Below are positions 14,889 to 24,999 of a stretch of 64,000 nt of DNA, one piece after another. The position numbers and the translations under genes are program-made. This DNA comes from JAVBMC01 sp031552845 (GTDB lineage: Bacteria; Verrucomicrobiota; Kiritimatiellia; RFP12; DVOR01), in assembly GCA_031552845.1 (NCBI GenBank), contig JAVBMC010000005.1, positions 1 to 64,000 of the forward strand, in the 5' to 3' direction. Within the stretch, counting starts at the first letter, position 1. Every line of letters starts with the position of its first letter. The notes under the pieces were generated by a model, which saw only the letters and a program-made list of their open reading frames with translations, made no database searches and had not been told where the DNA came from.

Positions 14889-17800
14889 ATGCATCATCCG
14901 AAAAAGAATAAAGCAGGTTTTATCAAGCGTTTGGCCGTTATGGTGTTAATGGGAAGCGCCTTGCTTTTAAGCGCTGCAGTTGCCTCAGACGATTTTGATG
15001 GAATTATCTACTCCCCGCGCGACCTGAAGGATATTCTGCGCTCGTGGCAGCGGATACTCGTTCCGCAAGATGAATATCGGGTTTACGATGCCGGCTCATT
15101 CCTGCTGGTGCCGGATGGCAAGGGAACGGAGCTCTTTTATAAATCGCTGTTGGCCGATCCTGATTCCAGCGAGGCGTCGGTTGTCTATGTCTCGGAAGAC
15201 CCGTTCACACGCGAAACGCTGTTCAGCGATTATGTGGGCTGGGAAGTCTTGGCACTTCCGCCGGACACTCCTGTTGGTATCGGTTCTGAGAACATCGCCG
15301 TACGGGTCTCGCTGTTTCCGCTGTGGAGTGCTTTCCGGTTCTTGACGCCGACGTCGGGTGTGGAGGGAGCTGACGTACGCAGAAAGGTGGATGTTTCACG
15401 CGGAGACGCGGAGGCGCGGAGAGAAGGGACAGGCAACACAGATGCCAGCGATGGAATGATGATGACCATGAGCACTACCTCTGCTGCTGGTGGTGATGAT
15501 GAGGATCCCGATGAAGACGGACTCACTAATCTGGAGGAGTCTCAAGCCGGCACCGACCCGCTCAATCCCGACACTGACGGTGATGGCCTGCTAGACGGTG
15601 AGGAGGTCAAACGCTACTGGACGCAGCCGACGGTGGCAGATTCAGATGGTGACGGTTTCTTGGATGGCTGGGAGGTGGAACATGGATTTAACCCCAGCAG
15701 CTGGTGGGACGGTTTTAATCAAGACAACGACCGTGATGGCCTTGCCGATGCTTATGAAGTTTATTGGTTCGACAACTTGACCACTGCCACGGGTGATTTT
15801 TATGACGAGACAGGGTTCTCGCTTACCGCTAAGTTCGGTATGTGGATCGACCCCAATAATCCCGTTGTTGAAGCCGTCCAACACCCCACCACCAACCTCA
15901 CCGTTTGGAAACTCCTTGACGGCATCGACTTCCCGGCCGGACGTCTGCCTAATACCACCAATCTGATTTACGAACGCACCATCAACATCCGCCGCATCGG
16001 CACCTGGCAGACCTACTACATCTCATCACAGCCCAATCTCGGCGGCTCGCTCTCCAAGAGCGGCGTACAGCTCAGCTGGGAAGACTCCGGCGGCGCGCAA
16101 GGCAACCCACAGTTCTACTGGGCGCCCAGTGCTCTCACTTTGGCAGTCTCTGAGAACAGCACCAATCTGACCGTCCGCCTCCGCGCCGAGATGGCCTATC
16201 CCGCCTGCGGTCCGCTCTACCTCGTGGCTTGGACTCCCGACGAAGCCTTTGAAGACTCCGATGGCGATGGGTTCTCCAACATTCAAGAAACCGAAGCCGG
16301 CACCGACCCGAATGATCCCAACAGCTTCCCGATAGAAACCGACCCCGGTGAAGAAGACCCCGACCCTCTCACGCTTGACAGCGACAACGACGGCATGCCC
16401 GACTGGTGGGAAGAGATGCACGGCCTTAACCCCAATGATCCATCCGACGCCAATGATGACCCGGACTATGATGGGTTAACGAACAAGCAAGAATACGACA
16501 ACGGCACTAACCCCTTTGAAGCCGATACCGATGGCGATGGATTTAGCGATGGTTGGGAAGTCGACAACGGCTTTGACCCATGCGATTTTTACGATGTGTT
16601 TGAAGATAAGGATGGTAATGGATTACCCGATGCCTACGAAATCTATTACTTTGGCCATACCGGCGTTATAAATACGGGTGAACGTGATGACACCGGATTT
16701 AATTTAGAGATGAAACTTCTGAGTGGACTGGGCCCAGACTGCTACTATCTCGGCGATGGTGATCCGCCCTGTGAGTACTGGGAGTCTCTTCATGTGTGGG
16801 CGTTGTTTAATCCTTTCAGTGTCGTCTACTATCCCTCCTCCAAAACGAATTTAGTTTACGAGTGTTATTTTGATATCCAAGGAAGATGTTGGGATTGGAT
16901 GTGGCGAGAGTTCGCCGTTGGTCCCGATCCATATTTCGGCACGCTCGCTGGAGGATTGGTTGAGAATCTGACTCTGGAGTGGGAAGATGCCAATGGAGCG
17001 ACTGGCTCTTTTGATTTATCCGATCCTAATGGTTCAATGAACCTGTGTGTTTCAGCAGAAGGCGGGGCTTGTATCACTCTTCGCTTGCGGGCAACAGACG
17101 AACACTTTATTATGCCAACCATGCTATTCTTGACATCCCGACTGGCACCAGCAGCTTATGAAGATTGGGATGGAGATGGTGTTCCAAATTGTCACGAAAC
17201 TTCCATGGGGTTAAATCCGCTCAAGGCCGACACGGATGATGATGGTATGCCGGATAGTTGGGAAATGGCCTTCGGTTTCAATCCACTTGATCCTGCTGAT
17301 GCACTTGAAGACTTTGATGATGATGGGTTGACCAATTTGGAGGAGTTTCAATGGCTAACCATCCCAGTTCTAGCAGATACCGATGGAGATGGCTTTAACG
17401 ATGGCTGGGAGGTTGAATATGGTTTTGATCCATTGGATGAGTATGATGTGCTCTATGTGGATTTGGATCAAGATGGTCTGCCCGATGCGTATGAGATTCT
17501 GTGGCTGGGCGGGACCGATGTTTGCAATGTAAACGAGCCGGACGAGACAGGGTTTTTCTTGCGGGCAAAACTGCTTGCAGGGGAGAGCCTTTTGAATTTT
17601 GAACCAGCAGAATATGAGTTTGAAGATGGCAGCCGTGCGTGGCAATTGACTCCGGAGGGTGACTATTCTTCGTTTGAATATTTTAATATTACCAATCCTC
17701 ATGCTTTGGAGGATGATTTGCCTGACAGTGTCCAAGTGGTTGCAAAGGACTTGATTTATGAGCGGACATTTGCGATTAAGCGTCCCCATGATTTATTTAG

Positions 17801-20800
17801 ATGGTTCTTCTTAGTGGGGACGCTCGATCGTTTTGATGGGTTTGCTCTGGAAAACATCAATATCGAATGGGAGTTTAAGGGAGCAGGCGGAGTCTATGAC
17901 CAAGGCTCTTTAACAGGTTGGGATGATATATCGATTTTTGAATATGGCGTTCGCCTGCCGCCGTTATGCGTCACGGAGGATGTCGAGTTGACTATCCGTA
18001 TGCGTATTCAAGACGACGGTGGATGGGGGGATAATGAAAACCAGTGGGTGAGGTTCTGGGGTTCTTTGCATCTAGTTGAACAACTCACTGAGTATGCTCA
18101 TGAAGATTGGGATGGTGACGGATTGACGAATATCGAGGAAGTCGATCTTGGTACAGATCCATGGAGCTATGATAGTGACTATGATGGTTTATCCGATGGT
18201 TGGGAAGTCGAGCACGGCTTTAAGCCGCTTGACCCTAGTGATGGATTACTGGATACGGATGGCGACGGTATGCCCGATTGGTGGGAAGTTATGTATGGCC
18301 TCAACTCGCAAGATCCTAGCGATGCTCTTGCCGATCCTGACTATGATGGATTGACCAACAAGGAGGAGTACGACAACGGCACCAATCCCTTTGAGGCCGA
18401 TACTGACGGCGATGGGTTTAGAGATGGTTGGGAGATTGACAATGGGTTTGATCCGTGTGATTTTTACGATGTGTTTGCAGATAGCGATGGTGATGGTCTG
18501 CCGGACGGTCATGAAGTTTACTGGTTTGGACACTTAAACAGCATGTACTACAATTGGTTTGACGATCTTGGGTTCAGTTTAGCCCTAAAACTCTTGGCTG
18601 GATTCGGACCTTATTGGGATGTTGATACAAATTCGTACGGGTTATGGGAGGACTTGCCTCCATACTACTATGGCGAACAGTTGGTGGTTCCATTTACTGC
18701 TCCGTATTGCGGCACTGCTCTAACGAACGTAGTCTATGAACGAACGATATATTTGCCTGTTTACTATGGATGGTCTAAAATTTTTATTGTACCGGCTGTC
18801 AATATTATCGAAGAGGATTCAACTTTTGATGTTCCATGTTGGCAACTGGCAGGAATACGACTTGAATGGGAAGACTCTACAGGAACAAAGGGAGTTTTAG
18901 AACCCAACACAGAATTCGGAGCTGTGGAATTAGCAGTATCAACAGATAATTATGCTGTAGGACTAACGATTCGCTTAATTTGTGATGGGGGCACATTTGT
19001 CTGTCCTGTCTCACTATTTCTTATTGGGCATCTAAATCCAGAGGCTGACGAGGATTGGGATAATGATGGATTAACCAATCTGGGCGAATTTTTGGCGGGA
19101 TGTGATCCATACAACCCCGATACTGATAGCGATGGAATGCTTGACTGGTGGGAGGTGACGTGTGACCTTAATCCACTTGATGCCTCAGATGCATATGAAG
19201 ATGCTGATAATGATGGGCTCACGAATCTTGAAGAATTTCATGCAGGGACTACTCCACGTGAGCCGGATACCGATGGGGATGGGTTGCTTGATGGTGACGA
19301 AATTTATATATGGGGAACCGTTCCATGGATGTGGGACTCCGACGGCGATGGCATGTCGGATGGGATGGAGATATTTTATGAATTTGATCCGCGGGATGCC
19401 AGCGATGCAGAGGAGGATGCAGATGGTGATGGGTTGCCGAATGAGTGGGAGGTTCGCTATGGTCTTAATCCTCGCGACAACGGATATGCTGATCGAGATA
19501 ATGGAGCGGACGGTGATCCTGATTGGGACGGTTTGAGCAATTGGGAGGAATACATCATTGGAACAGATCCTACAAATTACGATTCTGATTGGGATGGTTT
19601 TCCGGATGGATGGGAATATCACAATGGATATAGTCCACTGAGTTATTCCAGCCGGCCGATTGATACCGATAAAGATAAACTGCCGGATATATGGGAAGAG
19701 CTGTATGGATTTGATCCGCGGGATAATGGTTCAGTCATTAAGAACAATGGCCCTAACGGTGATCCTGATGGTGATGGGCTGACTAATATACAAGAATTAC
19801 GCGCTGGGACGGATCCTAGAAATCCGGATACTGATGGTGATGGTTTGAGTGACCGGGATGAAATTTTCGTCCACAAAACAAATCCACTTGATCCTGATAC
19901 CGATGGCGATGGTGTAAGCGATGGTGAAGAAGTTCGGTTGGGTACTAATCCGCTTAGCGGATGCTCCTCAGAAACGGGGATATGGGATAAGTACATGGAG
20001 GCGTTGAATGGTGCGGATCCGTTTGAGATGCGCGGAGGCACAGGCTTATCGAATCTTTCAAAGCTTGTGTATGGGTTATCGCTCAACAATAATACGTTCA
20101 AAGCCCCGGTGTTGGAAAAGGACTCTGCCGGGATTGCTGTGACTACGTATCTTTTGATGCCACCGGGAGCGACAGGGGGAGCCATTGTCCAAATTGATGG
20201 CACATCGATTCCCTTTGTCAATGGACGCGAGTTCAGGCATGTGGTGCCGTTGGCTTATGATCAAGAATATGAGATTAAATACAGAGGCCAAGGGTTGCCA
20301 CCGGGATCTGTGGTACGCGTGGAGATAGAAAGCCAGGCTTTTACAATAGGCGACAGCCCCAAGGATACTATTTTCACTTGTTATCCGGTCGAATCGCGTA
20401 ATATAGGCATGCGGACTTACGTGCCCATTATTCCCAGCCCATTTGGAAACTATGGGTTCAGTTTTTTACAACCGCAATGTACACTGAAGCGTGACCCGGT
20501 TTGTATCCATGAGGATACTGGAATGATTGAGGTCATTTCAACGTGCGGGGTTATTTTTTCGGATGCCGGAGGCGATGGTATTGCGTGTGCTCCCGGCGGC
20601 AGCGAAATGGGTGTTTACGCCGATTTTCCACGGACAGAATATCGCACGTGCGAAAGCAAGCTCGATCATGAAAAGTACATCTTCGGATCGCGAGAAAGAG
20701 AATTTGGCGTGAAATACTGTCCGCCATTTGACCCACCGTCGGACGATGACGATGGCGGTGATGATGACGACATTGACTACTACGAGTCCGAGGATCATAG

Positions 20801-23696
20801 CTGCTCGTACTGTGGGCATGGAAACTGTGGGTGTATTTTATGCGAACATGGTTCTTGGTGGTGGGGTGAGGGGCGTGGATATTGTGTCAGTTGTGACGAC
20901 TGTGAGCGAGAGTCAGAGGGATCTGGTTCTCCCGGTTCTCCCGGTTCCCCGGGCTCCCCCGGTTCTCCTTCAGAAGATCCTAACAATCCCAATCCAGGGT
21001 CCAAATATATCTTTTTGGGCAATTATGTGGCAGAGTTTAAATTCAAGAGAGAGTTCGTAAGATTAGATATTGCCGTGCCGGCAGTAGAGTCCGGAAAATG
21101 CTGTGCATGTCCCGAGCATGGCGGGGGCACACCCTCTGCCTCAGTTTTCTATTGTGATAAAGGTTTACGGTTGTGGGAAGATGCCAAAGGCACCCGCCCC
21201 TTGACAGCGCTTACGGGTAGCGGCACTCATGCGGTCTATGTGGAGGGTATCCGTGCAAGCGGATATCCATTTGAAAAGAGGGTGGCTTTTTCCGTCAACC
21301 ATCACCAAGAAATTCACTATGCGAAATTCACCGTCATTGGAACGGATCTGCTACCGGTCTTAGGAGGCAATAAGACGGTGGAAGAACGTGTTCACATTCG
21401 TGATAACATTCTGGCAGCTGACAATGGCGGTGGTTATTGTTATGGTTGGTTTGTGGGAGTTGGCCGGGATTCGGTTAATGAGGTTGATGCTTATCTTCGG
21501 ACAAAATTTGACTGGGCCTATGTTGTTTCAACGTGTGCTTATGGTAATTACTATGACAGTTATACCCTCTTTGATTCTGGAGGGAAGCATTTGATGTTTT
21601 CACCAGAGGAATATCCATATGGGCCAATGCATATTTGGTATGCGGATTATTGGTGGAGTGATTATGGACGGCCTCATGATAAGACAGGTGTGGCCATGGC
21701 ACGTTATAATCTGAGATGCCTTGATTTTGGTCCGGGATATGTGGATTTTGGTTCGTTCATTGATTCCGGTGACCCTTATATATCCGCTGGCTTTAATCAA
21801 AACTTTTCAACGATTGGTGGCAAATGGGTTGCAGATTATGACCACGATGGGTATTGCGATGATTTTGAGGAATGGTATACTATTCGGGCCGATGAGCGCT
21901 GGATGGTTCAAACCGGAAAGGAGGGTGTTTTTGAGCTGGACTCATGCATGCTCCAGTATGATGACGCTGCCGAGATAGAGGTCTCTTTATACGGCGTGAA
22001 AGGAACCGTTTATGTCTTCAATCTCGAAACGATGAACTATGAGGTGCTGTGTACATCAACCAATTCCTACACATGCTCCAGCTATGATTGGCAATCGTTG
22101 TATAATCCAAGTCCTTGGTGGAGTTCAGCTTATTTCCTGTTGGTTTGCGATGAGCCGGGAGATGGCGAGATTAAGTTTAAATACAGCAGCTCAAAGGATT
22201 ATGGATTCCAAGCCGGTGACACGCTCTACTTCACCGCGGTACGGGCTCAATGGATCGCAGACCAAAACCATGATGAGACGATTACAGACTTTGATGTGGA
22301 AACCACTCTAGCTAAAACCAACCGTTGGATGATAATGGCAGATCCAAACACCGCCAACCTCTTACATTTGCGGACATCGGAGTTGCCCGCCGGTGGCAGC
22401 GTAAGCATTTCGTTGAGCGGCCCTAAAGGAACGCTGTATGCCCGCCCTCTCGGAAGTGGGGCTTTCCAAATGCTGTTTCAAAATCCAGGAGTCAGCTTTT
22501 TTAACTTTTCAGAAGAGTGGTGTGCCCAATATATCAGAGAACCCCATTATACGGTTGAGATGAAATTCGTTTGCGATGAACCAGGAAATGGCACGATTAG
22601 TTTTCACTACAATTCCAGCGATGATCTCGACACGATGTTTCGTGCCAGTGATACGCTTGATTTTACTGCTATTTCAATCCTCGCCGAACCCATCACAAAT
22701 GAACAAGACGCAAATGGAATTGTTTATAATCCGTGTGGAGTTGTTTTGAATGGCACGGCACAATACCAAATTATGATAGAACCTCAAGAATTATTGGACG
22801 ATGAGAAGATAACGTGGCGTATTGCTGAAGGTTCTGATAAAATATCATTTACAGGTGGAGCGGAGACTACGAAAGGACGACGTGTGGAGGTCAAAGGATT
22901 GGAGGTGGGCAAGTTCAAACTTGAAGCCGATGTTGAAGGATTAGATCTTGAGCCTAAGCCGTATTTTGAAGGCACGGTCTTAACTCCAACGGTTACAAAA
23001 GTGTTTGTTTATATTGTTTGTGACAATGATGGGCGTTTTGCCAAACCGACGCTTCGGCTCTCCTCAATGTTGAGACGCGCCAATGAAATCTATAAACAGG
23101 TTGGGATGAGTTTTGTTGTACAAGAAACAAAGTTTATCAAAAAGAAGCAATATCTTTTGAAGATTTCCGCCGAAGAGGGTGAGGGAGAGGCACTTGCTGA
23201 ATTAACTTCTCAAGCATCGGCGACTGGGGGAATCGAAATATATTGTATTGATACGTTCACTGTAAAAAAGGGACGCTCCCCGGTTGCCATGCATATACAT
23301 GGGAATAATAGTAATACAGCATTAGACGGGTTGGTTTTGACAGACACCAGTGGTGAGGACGATTTGGCACATGAGCTAGGACATGCTTGTGGACTGGTAG
23401 ATATTTATACATATAGCAACGTAGCAAATCCCAAAATTCGAAAAGAAAATTTACCTAGTGATTGGAGTGGAGGTGAGTCACCCGGATATTATGCTCCACC
23501 TCTAACTCAGAATGTGTTGATGCAGCGATTGCTTATGTATGGGGTTCAAGTGGAAAGCCCCGTCGACATTTCAGCAGGACGAGTTAAAGGGATGATTTGG
23601 TATCGTGATCCCGTCACACGAAGAAGAGAAAAGAAGATCTTGGGGGACGCTGCAACTGGGTTGTCGGACATGAACCGTTCACCACAACATCGATGA
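14889..23696 (+). CDS. giant secreted multi-module protein with TSP3-like calcium repeats and C-terminal metalloprotease-like site
   Basis: I choose the ATG at 14889, which has AGGAGG five bases ahead and begins a lysine-rich signal peptide ending near AAVASDD; the product is 2935 residues. Residues about 200-1700 alternate DxDxDG calcium-binding linkers of thrombospondin type 3 style (about 30 motifs, such as DTDGDGLLD) with four related modules of roughly 150-180 residues. Each module opens with xTGFxL or DLGFSL, then has a VYER-like motif, a W-E-D/F strand and an LTxRLR strand. Then follow an acidic run near residue 1955, a CxxC cluster near 1970-2005, five GSP triplets near 2013-2027 and further beta-rich parts. 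Near the end is HELGHACGLVD (His2828), matching the HExxHxxGxxD zinc site of metzincins. It is probably a surface or secreted polymer-acting or adhesive protein. No sorting signal is visible at the C-terminus. Confidence 0.8.
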   Translation: MHHPKKNKAGFIKRLAVMVLMGSALLLSAAVASDDFDGIIYSPRDLKDILRSWQRILVPQDEYRVYDAGSFLLVPDGKGTELFYKSLLADPDSSEASVVYVSEDPFTRETLFSDYVGWEVLALPPDTPVGIGSENIAVRVSLFPLWSAFRFLTPTSGVEGADVRRKVDVSRGDAEARREGTGNTDASDGMMMTMSTTSAAGGDDEDPDEDGLTNLEESQAGTDPLNPDTDGDGLLDGEEVKRYWTQPTVADSDGDGFLDGWEVEHGFNPSSWWDGFNQDNDRDGLADAYEVYWFDNLTTATGDFYDETGFSLTAKFGMWIDPNNPVVEAVQHPTTNLTVWKLLDGIDFPAGRLPNTTNLIYERTINIRRIGTWQTYYISSQPNLGGSLSKSGVQLSWEDSGGAQGNPQFYWAPSALTLAVSENSTNLTVRLRAEMAYPACGPLYLVAWTPDEAFEDSDGDGFSNIQETEAGTDPNDPNSFPIETDPGEEDPDPLTLDSDNDGMPDWWEEMHGLNPNDPSDANDDPDYDGLTNKQEYDNGTNPFEADTDGDGFSDGWEVDNGFDPCDFYDVFEDKDGNGLPDAYEIYYFGHTGVINTGERDDTGFNLEMKLLSGLGPDCYYLGDGDPPCEYWESLHVWALFNPFSVVYYPSSKTNLVYECYFDIQGRCWDWMWREFAVGPDPYFGTLAGGLVENLTLEWEDANGATGSFDLSDPNGSMNLCVSAEGGACITLRLRATDEHFIMPTMLFLTSRLAPAAYEDWDGDGVPNCHETSMGLNPLKADTDDDGMPDSWEMAFGFNPLDPADALEDFDDDGLTNLEEFQWLTIPVLADTDGDGFNDGWEVEYGFDPLDEYDVLYVDLDQDGLPDAYEILWLGGTDVCNVNEPDETGFFLRAKLLAGESLLNFEPAEYEFEDGSRAWQLTPEGDYSSFEYFNITNPHALEDDLPDSVQVVAKDLIYERTFAIKRPHDLFRWFFLVGTLDRFDGFALENINIEWEFKGAGGVYDQGSLTGWDDISIFEYGVRLPPLCVTEDVELTIRMRIQDDGGWGDNENQWVRFWGSLHLVEQLTEYAHEDWDGDGLTNIEEVDLGTDPWSYDSDYDGLSDGWEVEHGFKPLDPSDGLLDTDGDGMPDWWEVMYGLNSQDPSDALADPDYDGLTNKEEYDNGTNPFEADTDGDGFRDGWEIDNGFDPCDFYDVFADSDGDGLPDGHEVYWFGHLNSMYYNWFDDLGFSLALKLLAGFGPYWDVDTNSYGLWEDLPPYYYGEQLVVPFTAPYCGTALTNVVYERTIYLPVYYGWSKIFIVPAVNIIEEDSTFDVPCWQLAGIRLEWEDSTGTKGVLEPNTEFGAVELAVSTDNYAVGLTIRLICDGGTFVCPVSLFLIGHLNPEADEDWDNDGLTNLGEFLAGCDPYNPDTDSDGMLDWWEVTCDLNPLDASDAYEDADNDGLTNLEEFHAGTTPREPDTDGDGLLDGDEIYIWGTVPWMWDSDGDGMSDGMEIFYEFDPRDASDAEEDADGDGLPNEWEVRYGLNPRDNGYADRDNGADGDPDWDGLSNWEEYIIGTDPTNYDSDWDGFPDGWEYHNGYSPLSYSSRPIDTDKDKLPDIWEELYGFDPRDNGSVIKNNGPNGDPDGDGLTNIQELRAGTDPRNPDTDGDGLSDRDEIFVHKTNPLDPDTDGDGVSDGEEVRLGTNPLSGCSSETGIWDKYMEALNGADPFEMRGGTGLSNLSKLVYGLSLNNNTFKAPVLEKDSAGIAVTTYLLMPPGATGGAIVQIDGTSIPFVNGREFRHVVPLAYDQEYEIKYRGQGLPPGSVVRVEIESQAFTIGDSPKDTIFTCYPVESRNIGMRTYVPIIPSPFGNYGFSFLQPQCTLKRDPVCIHEDTGMIEVISTCGVIFSDAGGDGIACAPGGSEMGVYADFPRTEYRTCESKLDHEKYIFGSREREFGVKYCPPFDPPSDDDDGGDDDDIDYYESEDHSCSYCGHGNCGCILCEHGSWWWGEGRGYCVSCDDCERESEGSGSPGSPGSPGSPGSPSEDPNNPNPGSKYIFLGNYVAEFKFKREFVRLDIAVPAVESGKCCACPEHGGGTPSASVFYCDKGLRLWEDAKGTRPLTALTGSGTHAVYVEGIRASGYPFEKRVAFSVNHHQEIHYAKFTVIGTDLLPVLGGNKTVEERVHIRDNILAADNGGGYCYGWFVGVGRDSVNEVDAYLRTKFDWAYVVSTCAYGNYYDSYTLFDSGGKHLMFSPEEYPYGPMHIWYADYWWSDYGRPHDKTGVAMARYNLRCLDFGPGYVDFGSFIDSGDPYISAGFNQNFSTIGGKWVADYDHDGYCDDFEEWYTIRADERWMVQTGKEGVFELDSCMLQYDDAAEIEVSLYGVKGTVYVFNLETMNYEVLCTSTNSYTCSSYDWQSLYNPSPWWSSAYFLLVCDEPGDGEIKFKYSSSKDYGFQAGDTLYFTAVRAQWIADQNHDETITDFDVETTLAKTNRWMIMADPNTANLLHLRTSELPAGGSVSISLSGPKGTLYARPLGSGAFQMLFQNPGVSFFNFSEEWCAQYIREPHYTVEMKFVCDEPGNGTISFHYNSSDDLDTMFRASDTLDFTAISILAEPITNEQDANGIVYNPCGVVLNGTAQYQIMIEPQELLDDEKITWRIAEGSDKISFTGGAETTKGRRVEVKGLEVGKFKLEADVEGLDLEPKPYFEGTVLTPTVTKVFVYIVCDNDGRFAKPTLRLSSMLRRANEIYKQVGMSFVVQETKFIKKKQYLLKISAEEGEGEALAELTSQASATGGIEIYCIDTFTVKKGRSPVAMHIHGNNSNTALDGLVLTDTSGEDDLAHELGHACGLVDIYTYSNVANPKIRKENLPSDWSGGESPGYYAPPLTQNVLMQRLLMYGVQVESPVDISAGRVKGMIWYRDPVTRRREKKILGDAATGLSDMNRSPQHR
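15394..15425 (+). repeat. dispersed intergenic repeat lying in frame inside the giant gene
   Basis: The 29 bases at 15395-15423 are the exact reverse complement of the CCGCG-rich phrase at 14637-14665, and a near match to 24926-24953. Here the phrase is read as part of the protein (SRGDAEARRE, about residues 170-179), just before the first calcium-binding linker. The flanking residues are low in complexity. Confidence 0.8.
20925..20969 (+). repeat. 9-bp tandem repeat encoding Gly-Ser-Pro
   Basis: Five units of GGTTCTCCC-type sequence, with silent variants, encode (GSP)5. It forms a flexible linker between the cysteine cluster and the following domain. The number of units could change by slippage while keeping frame. 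Confidence 0.85.
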
Positions 23697-23708
23697 AAAG
23701 GAGAAATC

Positions 23709-24551
23709 ATGAAAAGAACAATTATGCTGGGCTTAAGCTTGTTTTGCGGGATATTGGCATTTGGAAGCAATTCGCAAGGTGCTCAAACAGATGAATGCTG
23801 GCAAGATATCTTACTGGAGGGGTTCTTTTCGACTCAAGGCGATAACATTGACTTGAGCAAAAAATTTTCCAGCGTAGACCAAGCCAATCTTTTAACGAAT
23901 GCCTATCAATTGACAGCTGAGCAAATTACAGAACAAGTAAATAAAATACTGCGTCAATTGATTACAGATCCCACAAACCTGACTCAGGTTATCACGGATT
24001 CAGAAATCCGTGACGGCCTTAACCGTGAAGATCTTGATGAATTGATACATGCCTGCAATGTAAATTTGAATGTAATTATTCCTTGGTATCATAATGCAGA
24101 AACAATTCAATTGCTAAAGACTGCGGTGGAAGATAACATGCCCTATGTTGCTTTTGAGGTAGCGTATTCTATGTGCTTGCCCCCGGTTGAGTTTTACGAT
24201 TATGTCTGGGGCAAGATTCTATCACGTCCCGATCTTAATGATGAATCAAGACGGAATTTGTTTTTTCTCGTTATGCGAAAGAGATATAGCCAATTTGATT
24301 CTGCCAAACAGGCAGCGGTTCGAAATGTTTTACATGATTATGTTGATTTTGAGGTAGATGGTTCATTGCGATATAAAGCGGATGCGTTTTTACAGCAGAT
24401 CAATCCAGCCTACAAAACATCTGCTAAGCGTCAGGCATTGCTAGACCGTCTGGATGCGATAGACTTGATTGATGATGATCCCTTCATCATTCCTAAGCCT
24501 CCCTCGACGATGTCGCGCTTATTCGACAAAATCAAAAGTCTTTTGCAATGA
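23709..24551 (+). CDS. secreted protein of unknown function, partner of the giant protein
   Basis: The 280-residue product begins with a signal peptide (MKRTIMLGLSLFCGILAFGSNSQGA) and is otherwise mostly helical and acidic, with two or three cysteines and no motif I recognise. It starts 12 bp after the giant gene, with AAAGGAGA ahead of the ATG, so the two are co-transcribed. A strong hairpin follows 160 bp later. The C-terminus ends in a Pro-rich then amphipathic segment (DDDPFIIPKPPS). Its role could be a chaperone or inhibitor for the metalloprotease-like neighbour, but that is a guess from position. Confidence 0.75.
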   Translation: MKRTIMLGLSLFCGILAFGSNSQGAQTDECWQDILLEGFFSTQGDNIDLSKKFSSVDQANLLTNAYQLTAEQITEQVNKILRQLITDPTNLTQVITDSEIRDGLNREDLDELIHACNVNLNVIIPWYHNAETIQLLKTAVEDNMPYVAFEVAYSMCLPPVEFYDYVWGKILSRPDLNDESRRNLFFLVMRKRYSQFDSAKQAAVRNVLHDYVDFEVDGSLRYKADAFLQQINPAYKTSAKRQALLDRLDAIDLIDDDPFIIPKPPSTMSRLFDKIKSLLQ

Positions 24552-24714
24552 TGCTGACCTCCTTGCATTTGCGCGTCTGTTGGATCCGTGTATTTTTGCG
24601 ACACCCGCAAGCAGTGATCCGCCTGGCCTCATTCCCGCGCCCCCGGCTTTCACCAATACCATTCCATCGTTGGAGGAGTTGTTTTGATTAATACGCTATA
24701 AAGATATAAAGCGG

Positions 24715-24749
24715 AAAGAGGCGCGGAGACAACCGCGCCTCTTTATTTT
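24715..24749 (+). terminator. rho-independent terminator of the giant-gene operon
   Basis: AAAGAGGCGCGG (24715-24726) pairs perfectly with CCGCGCCTCTTT (24733-24744), a 12-bp stem with six-base loop, followed by ATTTT. Confidence 0.9.
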
Positions 24750-24846
24750 GGAGAGTGGGGGTGGGGTTGTCGGTGAAGAGAAGGGAGAAAGTAGTAAGTA
24801 AGAGGTGATAAGTAATAAGCGAGAGAGAGGAGAAGAGGAGGATGGG

Positions 24847-24955
24847 GCTAAACGCGGTGCGGCGGTTTCGGCGAAAGTGCCACAGGCATCTTCATAGCTC
24901 TACCCAACAACTGTGTCAGTTTCTCTCGGCGCCTCCGCGTCTCCGTGTGAGCTTT
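24847..24955 (+). repeat. dispersed mosaic repeat, copy 3' of the giant gene
   Basis: This copy aligns over about 95 bp with 14571-14670. Shared phrases are GGCGGTTTCGGCGAAAGTGC, then CACAG, a short variable part, CTACCCAACAAC, GTGTCAGTTTCTCT and the CCGCG-rich end. It starts with GCTAAACGCGGTGCGGCGG, the reverse complement of the phrase at 13232-13250 and 14502-14525. The giant gene and its partner thus lie between copies of the same repeat. Confidence 0.75.
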
Positions 24956-24999
24956 TGCCTGACATTGCTGTCGAATGAATTAGTAGAGGTGCGCGGCCG

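Larger units (their letters stand above)
24552..24999. other. intergenic: possible gene tail remnant, terminator and dispersed repeats
   Basis: The first 135 bp read, in the +1 frame relative to the upstream gene, SSDPPGLIPAPPAFTNTIP and end at 24687. This faintly recalls the DDDPFIIPKPPS tail of the preceding protein, so it may be a decayed duplicate. A perfect hairpin terminator follows, then a GTAAGTAAGAGGTGATAAGT-type phrase (24793-24812), then the mosaic repeat. Confidence 0.45.
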
